From an uncultured Clostridia bacterium (lineage in GTDB: Bacteria > Bacillota > Clostridia > Christensenellales > CAG-314), in assembly GCA_947625115.1 (NCBI GenBank), contig CANQND010000013.1, forward strand, positions 1-35,440: a stretch of 35,440 nucleotides of DNA, in the 5' to 3' direction. The translations under genes and the position numbers were made by a program. The notes under the pieces are model-generated. The model had not been told where the DNA came from. It did no database searches and worked only from the letters and a program-made list of their open reading frames with translations. Positions 19,728 to 27,772 of this stretch are shown here, piece by piece (position 1 is the first letter of the stretch; each line of letters begins with the position of its first letter).

Positions 19728-20771
19728 TTATCTCTCGTTTGAGTTTCCCAAAATATACTTACCCATGATTTTGGCAAGTAAAACCGGTACCGCATTGCCG
19801 ATTTGGCGACCTATCTCTTGCATACTTCCCTCAAAGACATAGTTATCCGGAAATGTTTGCAGAGCCGCCGCCTCTCTTAAAGAAATTGCGCGATCTTGCT
19901 CCGGATGCCCGAAGCGTCCATTGGAAATACTGAAACACTTGACCGTAAGCGTGGGAGACGGTTCATCCCATTTCATTCTGCCGTACACATCCGTGTGCCC
20001 GCCGAATCCTTTGTGGCATTTCAAAACAAGGTTTTCGGGCCAATCCGTTCTGCTGCCGCCATCATGGGGAGTATTCTTTATTCGTTCCAGCAGCAACGGG
20101 CTTAAATTTGCGCATTTGTGATTTGGGATCGATGTATCCTCACCACCTGCAACCAAAGGCGGATACCCGGCGATTGCCTGTCTGACGGTGCAATACGGCA
20201 ACCGATCCTTTCCGTGTGTCGCTTGCGGAATACTCGGTTTGAATCGCCGTGATGCAATCAAAACATATCTGCGCCGGTTTTGCGGTACACCATAGTCCTT
20301 TGCATATACTACACGTTCATCGTACAGGTAGCCGTTCTCGGAAAGCATACTTTTGAAAGCGTCCAAAACTTCCACACCTTTTTTCTTCAAACCCGGAACA
20401 TTTTCGACCAAAACATGAGCCGGGTGCAAAGCCTTTACGAAACGTCCAAATTCCATCAACAAATTTACTGATTTATGAGGAATAATATTTCCCCAATCAT
20501 CGATTTTCTCACGTCTCAATACGCTGAACGGTTGACAGGGCGCGCAGCCGACTAAAAGAAGTTCGTCGCGATTGGCAATCTGCGGAAATTCCGACAGTAA
20601 TTCTTCCGGCGTGAATTGACAAATGTCTTTTTGCAAATATTTATGATTGTTTCTTTCATATGTTTTTTTGCACGACGGATTGAAATCAATCCCGCAAAGA
20701 ACGTCTATACCTGTATCGAGAAGTCCTCTCGTCATTCCGCCTCCGCCGCAAAAGAAGTCCACTGCTATCAT
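19728..20771 (-). CDS. drmMII: DNA cytosine-5 methyltransferase (DrmMII-like)
   Basis: DFFCGGGGMTRG (I), GCAPCQPFS (IV), VENVPG (VI), QNRRRYVLIA (VIII), GNAVP (X). Confidence 0.9.
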   Translation of the reverse strand: MIAVDFFCGGGGMTRGLLDTGIDVLCGIDFNPSCKKTYERNNHKYLQKDICQFTPEELLSEFPQIANRDELLLVGCAPCQPFSVLRREKIDDWGNIIPHKSVNLLMEFGRFVKALHPAHVLVENVPGLKKKGVEVLDAFKSMLSENGYLYDERVVYAKDYGVPQNRRRYVLIASRRFKPSIPQATHGKDRLPYCTVRQAIAGYPPLVAGGEDTSIPNHKCANLSPLLLERIKNTPHDGGSRTDWPENLVLKCHKGFGGHTDVYGRMKWDEPSPTLTVKCFSISNGRFGHPEQDRAISLREAAALQTFPDNYVFEGSMQEIGRQIGNAVPVLLAKIMGKYILGNSNER

Positions 20772-20786
20772 TGTTATCCTCTGAAT

Positions 20787-21224
20787 TCACCTTTCCCGCC
20801 GCACATCGGGTGAGGGGCTGTTTTGAATTGTTTCAATAATAATTTCGACACACCTGTCGAGATCTTTCTTTATTTCCTTGCCCCAAAATCGAAGAACGGT
20901 CCATCCGGCAGATTGCAGATGTGCGTTCACTTCCCGGTCGCGTTCTATGTTACGTTCTATTTTCGGGATCCAAAAATCTTGATGCGTCTTAAAATCTTCC
21001 TTTCGATGCTCAAAGTTATATCCGTGCCAAAATTCACTGTCAACGAATATAGCGATTTTCTTCCCAATAAAGGCAATATCCGGATGTCCGTAGACGGCTT
21101 TTACATTTTTGCGGTATCGCAAATTTCTTTTCCATAATTCACGGCGCAACATCAATTCGATCTCGGAATCTTTGTTTTTGACTCTCTGCATATTAAAACG
21201 AATCTGTTCTTTCGTTTTTTTCAT
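20787..21224 (-). CDS. vsr: Vsr-family (very short patch repair-like) endonuclease
   Basis: RFNMQRVKNKDSEIELMLRRELWKRNLRYRKN...GHPDIAFIGKKIAIFVDSEFWHG...FWIPKIERNIERDREVNAHLQSAGWTVLRFWG. Confidence 0.88.
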   Translation of the reverse strand: MKKTKEQIRFNMQRVKNKDSEIELMLRRELWKRNLRYRKNVKAVYGHPDIAFIGKKIAIFVDSEFWHGYNFEHRKEDFKTHQDFWIPKIERNIERDREVNAHLQSAGWTVLRFWGKEIKKDLDRCVEIIIETIQNSPSPDVRRER

Positions 21225-21226
21225 GG

Positions 21227-21442
21227 TTACCGCTTCCCATCATCCGAAACATAATCCATGATATCTCCGTAATTGACATTGAGCGTTTTGCAGATTTTTT
21301 CGAGTACACCATTTGCCACAGGCTCATCTCGGCGAAGTTTAGTCATTGTATTCGGGGCAATCCCTGCTTTCCGCCTTAAATCTGCCTGACTCATCTTCCT
21401 GTCAATCAGAAGTTTCCATAGCTTATTGTAAGAAGTTGCCAT
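21227..21442 (-). CDS. XRE/Cro-CI family regulator, first gene of the DISARM-like operon
   Basis: MSQADLRRKAGIAPNTMTKLRRDEPVANGVLEKICKTLNVNYGDIMDY; SD GGAGGAG; 2-nt gap to vsr. Confidence 0.85.
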   Translation of the reverse strand: MATSYNKLWKLLIDRKMSQADLRRKAGIAPNTMTKLRRDEPVANGVLEKICKTLNVNYGDIMDYVSDDGKR

Positions 21443-21466
21443 CTTATCTCCTCCGATGTCGAAAAT

Positions 21467-21495
21467 ATTATATCACATTCTACGAAATTACACAA
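21467..21495 (-). promoter_or_regulatory. Candidate promoter of the DISARM-like operon
   Basis: Minus strand TTGTGT - 17 nt - TATAAT with extended -10 (TGATATAAT). Confidence 0.6.
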
Positions 21496-21639
21496 CCGAA
21501 TGTCGCATATCCTTGCGAAATACTCTTAAATTTTTTCGTAAAAGCATTAAAAAATCACCGGGCTTTTTTATCAACATTCGTCTCTCAGTGACAGTGAACG
21601 ATAATGATAGGTAATTTCCAAATTACTTTATAGAATATA

Positions 21640-22375
21640 GTCATAACCACCAGCCGCGCCGGTGACTTGGGCTACTCCCTTGGAGCATTCCTCGTGACGA
21701 GTCTAAAAACTCATTGAATTGTCCGCCAACCGCGATGCGTCCTCAGTCTGCCCCTAAAGGGGTCCTTTATCTGTCTTCTTTTACCGGCTGACCCGTAAAC
21801 GGGTCTATCTACTCTTTAATCGACATCTGTTCATATTCTACATCTTCTCTCAGTTGATTCCGTATGTACTGTTCTATCGCCTTTTTATAGCGCCCTACAG
21901 TATCTACCTGATATCCTCTGCACCAAAAATGTCTGTTGCTATATTTATATTTCATATTGGCATACTTCTCGAATATTAACAAGCTGCTTTTCCCTTTCAA
22001 GTACCCTACTATTTGCGATACGCTATATTTGGGTGGTATTGACAGCAACATATGTATATAATCCTTGCATGCCTCTGCCTCTATTATCTCTACCCCTTTA
22101 TATTCGCATAATTTTCTCAGCATTTTACCTATATCTGCTTTTATCTTTCCATAGATAGTTTGCCTTCTGTATTTTGTCGCAAATACTATGTTATACTTGC
22201 ACTTTCACGTCGTCTGTGCTAAACTGTCTGTGTCAAGTTTCATACTTGATTCCTCCGTGGTGGTTTAATTTGTTGCGGTTGGCGAACCACTTCAATTTTA
22301 CACCACCACGGGAGGATTAGTAAACGGGCATAGCTAAAGCTCTTTTATACCACCAGCACTGCCGGTGGTTTTGTT
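21640..22375 (-). mobile_element. Degenerate IS200/IS605-family element (approximate ends)
   Basis: Y1 transposase remnant flanked by subterminal hairpins ACCACCAGC..GCCGGTG and ACCACCAGCACTGCCGGTGGT; long inverted repeat in the tnpA upstream region. Confidence 0.7.
21767..22243 (-). pseudogene. tnpA: IS200/IS605 TnpA with in-frame TGA (22205-22207) and TAG (21809-21811)
   Basis: Reads MKLDTDSLAQTT*KCKYNIVFATKYRRQTIYGKIKADIGKMLRKLCEYKGVEIIEAEACKDYIHMLLSIPP...EQMSIKE*IDPFTGQPVKEDR; 159 codons. Confidence 0.85.
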
Positions 22376-22381
22376 TTACAA

Positions 22382-22409
22382 AAAAACTCCGCGTGCGCAC
22401 GCGGAGTTT
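22382..22409. terminator. Terminator, perfect palindrome
   Basis: AAAACTCCGCGTGC/GCACGCGGAGTTTT. Confidence 0.75.
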
Positions 22410-22420
22410 TCTTTGTTCTG

Positions 22421-22642
22421 TTAGATATTGAGCAAACGCCAAATGTGCTTGCTGACGATCATCATAATGAGGTCCACAATCCACACAAGGGTGAATCCGA
22501 ACAACAGACGAATCAAGCCGGCTACGATTTTGCCCTCGGCAAATCTCGTAATAGCACCGCAAAGCCATGCCGTGAAAGGTATGATTGCAAGAATTACGCT
22601 AACAACGTAACTAAGACCAAAGTAATCACTTTTGCTTGCCAT
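22421..22642 (-). CDS. Small membrane protein
   Basis: MASKSDYFGLSYVVSVILAIIPFTAWLCGAITRFAEGKIVAGLIRLLFGFTLVWIVDLIMMIV; SD GGAGG upstream; two hydrophobic segments. Confidence 0.75.
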   Translation of the reverse strand: MASKSDYFGLSYVVSVILAIIPFTAWLCGAITRFAEGKIVAGLIRLLFGFTLVWIVDLIMMIVSKHIWRLLNI

Positions 22643-22842
22643 AGTAAAGAGTCCTCCTAAATTTTTTTGGCTGTATATATTATACAACAAGTATCAAACA
22701 TTAGCAACAGTTATTTGAAAAATTTTGACAAAATTTGAACAAAAAATTTTTAGCGTAACCACTCGGTTTTGCATTGCGAAAACGACGCGCAAAAGCAACT
22801 TTCAGATACCCAAAAACAAAACTCGCAGTCGGGCAAATAGGG

Positions 22843-23322
22843 CTAATTTACAACGACGACGCGTTTTCCTATGCTTTGGAGAAATTTTTTCAAACCGTTT
22901 CCGCTTAGGATCACCGTCGCGGTGTTGTCGCACGGGTGAAATTTTACTTTGGGAGCGTTCCACACTTCCGCGTCTATCAACAGCGGAGCGCGGCGATCCG
23001 TTTCGTTCAGGAAAGCAAACGGACTTACGCTTCCGCGATGGACGCCCAAATGCGCAAACAGCGTTTCTTCCGTGGCAAATTCAAACTTGGCAACTCCCAC
23101 ATAACTTGCCAAACCGCGCATATCGGCGCGCTTGTCGAAAGGCAAAACCACAAGATAGTAGTTGTCGCTCTTTTTGTCCTTTACGTACAGGCTCTTGCAA
23201 GACATACAGCCCTCTACGTGAATGACTTTGCGCGATTCCTCCGTCGTTACCACTGCGGGGTGACGAATGAGCTGAAAATCCACGCCGATAGAAGCCAGAT
23301 AGTTTGTAACTTTGTTTATCAT
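22843..23322 (-). CDS. YbaK/ProX-type aminoacyl-tRNA deacylase domain protein
   Basis: KSLYVKDKKSDNYYLVVLPFDKRADM...LGVHRGSVSPFAFLND-like motif; start trimmed to MINKV. Confidence 0.85.
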   Translation of the reverse strand: MINKVTNYLASIGVDFQLIRHPAVVTTEESRKVIHVEGCMSCKSLYVKDKKSDNYYLVVLPFDKRADMRGLASYVGVAKFEFATEETLFAHLGVHRGSVSPFAFLNETDRRAPLLIDAEVWNAPKVKFHPCDNTATVILSGNGLKKFLQSIGKRVVVVN

Positions 23323-23642
23323 TGCGGGATATAGTGCAAAACAATGGGCAGGACAACGCAAACCACCACTGCCAAAACAAGCAACACGTACAAAACTTTA
23401 CACCAAGTTGCGCGGCGTTTTACAAATTTCCAACCCAACAGCGCGACAATGCAAATGGTAAGCATAGAAGCAACCGAACGCATTGTGTCTATCACGGGGA
23501 CGGTAACGTGGATAAATTGCAAAATGAGCGCGACCAGATACAGTACCGCCGCAAATATAGTTACCAAAAATGCTACAAAGCCCAACACACCGCCGCTTTC
23601 GCGCGAGGAATTTTCTTCGGGATTACCGCGTTTTCTGCACAT
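23319..23642 (-). CDS. Small multi-pass membrane protein
   Basis: Three hydrophobic segments; 4-nt overlap with the downstream YbaK-type gene. Confidence 0.65.
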   Translation of the reverse strand: MCRKRGNPEENSSRESGGVLGFVAFLVTIFAAVLYLVALILQFIHVTVPVIDTMRSVASMLTICIVALLGWKFVKRRATWCKVLYVLLVLAVVVCVVLPIVLHYIPQ

Positions 23643-23721
23643 AACACTACTCCTTTGTTCTACGACAAAATTATACAGCTAAAACAAAGTTGTAGCAACA
23701 GTTTTGGAGCAAATTGTTTTG

Positions 23722-24414
23722 TCAACCGCCGTACAAGTACAACATAACGCCGTTAAAAACGTCTTGGCAAATTTTGTTTCGGTGTTCGGGGGTTTGCAAC
23801 GCCGCACATTCCTCGGGATTGGACAAAAAACCGCATTCCACAATTACCGACGGGCAGGAGGTTTCTCTGCACACAAAGTAATCTCCCGCAAGAGCTTCGC
23901 GTTGAACGCCCGTAACGTCGTTGAAAACGCGTTGCAAACTTTGGGCGAGAGCCGCCCCGTCGTCGCTGCCCTGTTGATAGAAAACCTGCGGACCGCTACG
24001 GTAGGCTGCCGCAAACTTGTTCATATGAACGCTCAACATAATGTTGGGCTTGGCGTCGTCTATTATCCGTTTGCGTTCCTGCATATCGCGCTGTTTGAAA
24101 CCCTTTGTGGGCAAACCGTACAACCCGTTGGACGTCTTGCGGGTGTAGACCACGTTAAAACCCGCTCTTTCAAATATCTGCCCCAAACAGTTGGCGTAAT
24201 CGAGGTTGAGATCCGACTCTTTTACGCCGTCCGCTCCCACAACGCCGCCGTCGATACCGCCGTGTCCTGCGTCGATAACCACAGTGAAATCTATCAGCGC
24301 GGAGTTCTTGGCTGGCAAATTACGCGCAATCGCAAAACCGACCAACGCCAATTGAGCAACCACCAAAACGATCAATACAACGATTACTTTGTTACCTTTC
24401 CAAACAACAAACAT
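23722..24414 (-). CDS. cwlD: N-acetylmuramoyl-L-alanine amidase, CwlD-like
   Basis: N-terminal TM; VVIDAGHGGIDGGVVGADGVKESDLNLD; MLSVHMNKF; VIVECGFLSNPEE. Confidence 0.9.
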   Translation of the reverse strand: MFVVWKGNKVIVVLIVLVVAQLALVGFAIARNLPAKNSALIDFTVVIDAGHGGIDGGVVGADGVKESDLNLDYANCLGQIFERAGFNVVYTRKTSNGLYGLPTKGFKQRDMQERKRIIDDAKPNIMLSVHMNKFAAAYRSGPQVFYQQGSDDGAALAQSLQRVFNDVTGVQREALAGDYFVCRETSCPSVIVECGFLSNPEECAALQTPEHRNKICQDVFNGVMLYLYGG

Positions 24415-24497
24415 TTTTACTCCTTGCGCGTATCGGCGAGGGCATTTTTGCCAAAATCAGACAAAAAATTTACTTTTTTACGCTCAAAACCGCCGAG

Positions 24498-24526
24498 TTA
24501 TACACTTATCCACAAAGTTATCCACA
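24498..24526 (+). promoter_or_regulatory. DnaA-box cluster: TTATACACT, TTATCCACA, TTATCCACA
   Basis: Two perfect 9-mer DnaA boxes at 24506-24514 and 24518-24526 plus one degenerate overlapping box. Confidence 0.65.
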
Positions 24527-24780
24527 ATTGACTGTAAAACGGTGGACAACCTGTTTCACAGAATTTATGAAACGGACATACCTATATCACAAGCCTATTT
24601 TATGTGAAGAAACGCCGCAAAATCACCTTGTTTCGGGGCGGAAAGTCAAATTTGTTTTTGCCGAAATCAATTATTTCACAAATAATATCTCGCACTATTT
24701 TACAAATAGCAACCTCGTCCGAATAAACAACAAACCAAAGGGCAAAAATAGAACAAAAACAAAAACAAGGAGTTTTGAAA

Positions 24781-26021
24781 TGAGTTTGAATCCGTTTAAC
24801 GAAAAACCTGTTGTAACCAACGACGAATTTTACAATTGGAAAGAGCTTTCTCCCAAGCCGTACAATAAATTCGACGTAGACCCCTACACCAAAGTGCGCA
24901 TTATTCTTGCAAACGGAGCCGAGTACGAGGCGGTAGGTTTCAGCCACCACTTTCACCGCCACTGCCCCAACAACGAACTGCGCCGAGAACTTGCCGTAAC
25001 GCGCCGAAAGGAACAGCAACAGCAAAAGCGCATAGCCGCTTTGAAACCCATTGGCGAAAGCATTTTGGAACACACCATTGCCTACGAACAGCTTGCCGTA
25101 GACCTCACCGCTATTTTTGCCGAACGCGAAAGCAACAAATACGTAAAACAGGCAATGGACTTTGCCCTGTTGGAGGACTTCGATCACCTGTACCGCTACG
25201 CCGATTTGCTGGAAATGGACAAGGGTATCTACGCCGAAAAATTGGTGGGCGGCTACACAGAATTGATGCCCGGCAGACCCACCATTGCCGAACACCGCTT
25301 CCCCACCGACGACATAAAACGCTACGTCAACTTCAAACAGGCAAACAGCCTCACTCAGTTGGACATAAACATCTTGACGGCGGCGGAACAGCAAACTATG
25401 AACTACTATATGAACCAAGCCGCATTTTACCAAAACAAAATGGGGCGCGAACTGTACACCGAAATAGGTATGATAGAGGAACAGCACGTTTCGCTTTACG
25501 GCGGACTGAAAGACACAACGTGCAGTTGGTGCGAAGAACTGCTTATGCACGAGTACACCGAGTGCTACCTGTACTACTCTCTTTTGCAGGACGAAACGGA
25601 CGAAAACGTCAAACAGATTTGGGAACAGCATTTCAACGACGAACTCGCTCACCTGCATAAAGCCGTTGAACTTTTGCAAAAATACGAAAACAAAACGTGG
25701 CAACAGGTGATACCGAAAGGGGAATTTCCCGAGTTGCTGAAATTTCACTCCAACATCGAATACGTTCGCGGCGTTTTGGGCGCGACGGTAAACATAACCG
25801 CCCGCGGCGAGGACTACGTTGAAGTGAGCGAATTGCCGAGCGACGCAAGATTTTTCGATTACCAACATCATGTAAACGTAAAGGATAGCGAAGTTGCAAG
25901 TCACAACGTGATAAGCAAATATATTGCCGACAACAGGCGTGACTACCGCTTTGAAACGGCGGAACACCCGATTGAAGAACTGCGCGACCGCAAACACGAC
26001 AATACGGAAGTGGGAAGATAA
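24781..26021 (+). CDS. Ferritin-like (probable diiron) protein, uncharacterised
   Basis: Start trimmed to ATG 24781 with SD AAGGAG; YTEIGMIEEQHVSLYGGL and HEYTECYLYYSLLQDETDENVKQIWEQHFNDELAHLHKAVELL give ExxH-type helices. Confidence 0.75.
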
Positions 26022-26023
26022 AG

Positions 26024-26057
26024 GTTCCGACCACTTGTGCGTTCCGACCACTTGTGC
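26024..26057 (+). repeat. 17-bp tandem duplication (GTTCCGACCACTTGTGC)x2
   Basis: Exact duplication 26024-26040 and 26041-26057. Confidence 0.95.
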
Positions 26058-26066
26058 GGCAGTATG

Positions 26067-26118
26067 TCGCTCGGGACATTCGACCAAAAATAATCTGCAA
26101 CGAGGGCGGCGAGGGAAT
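26067..26118 (+). repeat. Dispersed repeat, copy A
   Basis: TCGCTCGGGACATTCGACCAAAAATAATCTGCAACGAGGGCGGCGAGGGAAT, similar to 35265-35315. Confidence 0.9.
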
Positions 26119-26159
26119 TGGTCCCGGATATTCCTCTTCCACCGCCTAACGGCGGTCCC

Positions 26160-26194
26160 CCTTCCCCGTAACGGCGTTGCCGTGACGGGGAAGG
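26160..26194. repeat. Long hairpin CCTTCCCCGTAACGGC-GTT-GCCGTGACGGGGAAGG
   Basis: 16-bp stem, one mismatch, 3-nt loop. Confidence 0.9.
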
Positions 26195-26336
26195 TCTTTG
26201 GGGAACACGTCTTGCGGCGGCTACTCTTCCCACGCAAGTATGGGCGTACTTGCGCGGGGACCCATTTTGCCGTGACGGGGACGGTTTGTATTTCAGTAAC
26301 TCACTTTCTCCACGCGTACAATAGTGCTAACAGTTC

Positions 26337-26452
26337 GGGCGTTTACGCCCGTCCTCAACTTGCGGCAACGCCGCAAACTTAACTCGCCGCAAGGCGTACT
26401 TCACTGTGCGACAGCACAACTTCACTTTGCGCATAGCGCAAAACTTCACTTT
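26337..26452. repeat. Tandem array of short hairpins separated by ACTTCACT-like spacers
   Basis: GGGCGTTTACGCCC, TTGCGGCAACGCCGCAA, CGCCGCAAGGCG, TGTGCGACAGCACA, TTTGCGCATAGCGCAAA with spacers ACTTAACT, TACTTCACT, ACTTCACT, ACTTCACT. Confidence 0.9.
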
Positions 26453-26548
26453 ACTCGGGGGAGGGAAAGCCGTATCAACAGAAAACTGCCCTCGGGCTTA
26501 CGTATGGCTCGAAGGCAGTCGCTGACGGAGGCAACTCCGTACGCACAA

Positions 26549-26836
26549 CTAATTGTTGTTTGTTATTGTGCTGTTGTTGCGGTGTTCGCTGTACTTGTAA
26601 TCTCTGTAACTTGCGTCGCTTTGTACCATATTGAAACGGGAAACGCACAACCATACGATCATATAGATACCCGCAAGACCGACCAAAATGTACAAAAGCC
26701 TTTCCAGCCACATAACTCCGAATGTTATCCAGCTAACCACGTTAAAGCCGAAAATACCAATCGAAAGCCAATTAAGCGCACCTACAATTGTCAAAATCAG
26801 TGCAATAACCGAAAAAACGTTGAAAGTCTTTTTCAA
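26549..26836 (-). CDS. DUF378 family small membrane protein (TTG start)
   Basis: LKKTFNVFSVIALILTIVGALNWLSIGIFGFNVVSWI...LERLLYILVGLAGIYMI; SD AAGGAGG 8 nt before TTG. Confidence 0.85.
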   Translation of the reverse strand: MKKTFNVFSVIALILTIVGALNWLSIGIFGFNVVSWITFGVMWLERLLYILVGLAGIYMIVWLCVSRFNMVQSDASYRDYKYSEHRNNSTITNNN

Positions 26837-26968
26837 ATTGCTTTTCCTCCTTGTTAGTTGTACTCGTAGTATGCAGATACGGCAAAAAAATATACGCAAA
26901 AATCAAGGTTCCGCGAGAAATGTCGGAGCGCAAGTAAACAAGAGCCGATTTCAAATCAAGTTTTTTGC

Positions 26969-27158
26969 CCCCAACATTTGGCACAGAGCAAAAAGAATAT
27001 CCCTCCGCCTGCGGATAAAAGAAACCCTGTTACCGAGTCACTACTGCCGCAGAAGCAGGTAGCCACTAACTCAATATATATGTTAAAAAAAACACTGCCC
27101 CAACATTTGCAATAAAGTCGAAATTACCTACACCCCAACATTTGGCACAAAGCAAAAA
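26969..27158. repeat. Three copies of CCCCAACATTTG (two extended to CCCCAACATTTGGCACARAGCAAAAA)
   Basis: 26969-26994, 27098-27109, 27133-27158. Confidence 0.9.
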
Positions 27159-27160
27159 CA

Positions 27161-27189
27161 AAAGCCTTTCCCAAAAAAGGAAAGGCTTT
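27161..27189 (-). terminator. Hairpin terminator after the lipoprotein gene
   Basis: AAAGCCTTTCC...GGAAAGGCTTT inverted repeat. Confidence 0.65.
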
Positions 27190-27208
27190 CGACAAAAGGG
27201 GGTAAAAA

Positions 27209-27772
27209 TCAGTAGGTAAACGTAAGCGTGATCGTCACGGTACTCGAACCCGCAACGTAGCTGAGGCTTATGCTTTGAAGCCGTTCGCCCGATACGTTCA
27301 TTTCCAACTTGACGTCGCCCGTGGGGGCGTTGACGTCGGCGGGCAATTGCAACACGTCTTGGACGTGAGCGTTTGGCACCGTGGCGGTAAGTTTTGTTTC
27401 TTCCAGCCTATAGTCGGCGGCAAAGTAGTCCGTGTTGAGCGTCAGGCTCGGCGCAAAGCTCGTTGCCGTGTACTGCTTGTCTATTTCCTGCACGGTGAGG
27501 TAGTCGTCGCTGTCAGATTGAGAGGAATTGAGCCTTTTTTCCTCGCCGACAGCATGATAGCCCTCTTCCGTCTTGGTGTAGGTTACGTTTCTGTCGTACT
27601 GCAACAGTTCGCCTTGTTTTATCTCTATCTTTTGCGTTATTTCCGTTGCGGCAGATATTTCGTTGTACTTTTGTTGCAACACCTGTATCGGAGTGAGTTC
27701 TTCCGAGCAGGCGCAAAGCAAAATCGCCGTTGCGGCAATCAATACCGCCAAAATAAACAGTCTTTTTTTCAT
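27209..27772 (-). CDS. Putative lipoprotein
   Basis: MKKRLFILAVLIAATAILLCACSEE signal peptide with lipobox; TAATG overlap with the upstream gene. Confidence 0.8.
   Translation of the reverse strand: MKKRLFILAVLIAATAILLCACSEELTPIQVLQQKYNEISAATEITQKIEIKQGELLQYDRNVTYTKTEEGYHAVGEEKRLNSSQSDSDDYLTVQEIDKQYTATSFAPSLTLNTDYFAADYRLEETKLTATVPNAHVQDVLQLPADVNAPTGDVKLEMNVSGERLQSISLSYVAGSSTVTITLTFTY

Noticed and set aside
21767-22243. Alternative genetic code (TGA as Trp) suggested by tnpA
   Set aside because: Other long genes in the window read cleanly under the standard bacterial code, and tnpA also contains TAG, so decay is simpler.
24600-26237. 545-aa minus-strand ORF
   Set aside because: Antisense to the ferritin-like gene; aromatic/valine-rich with no recognisable domain, as expected from a shadow frame; the plus strand has SD, start and motifs.
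26337-26452. CRISPR-like array
   Set aside because: Units are self-complementary and variable with very short constant spacers; no 20-40 bp repeats and no cas genes.
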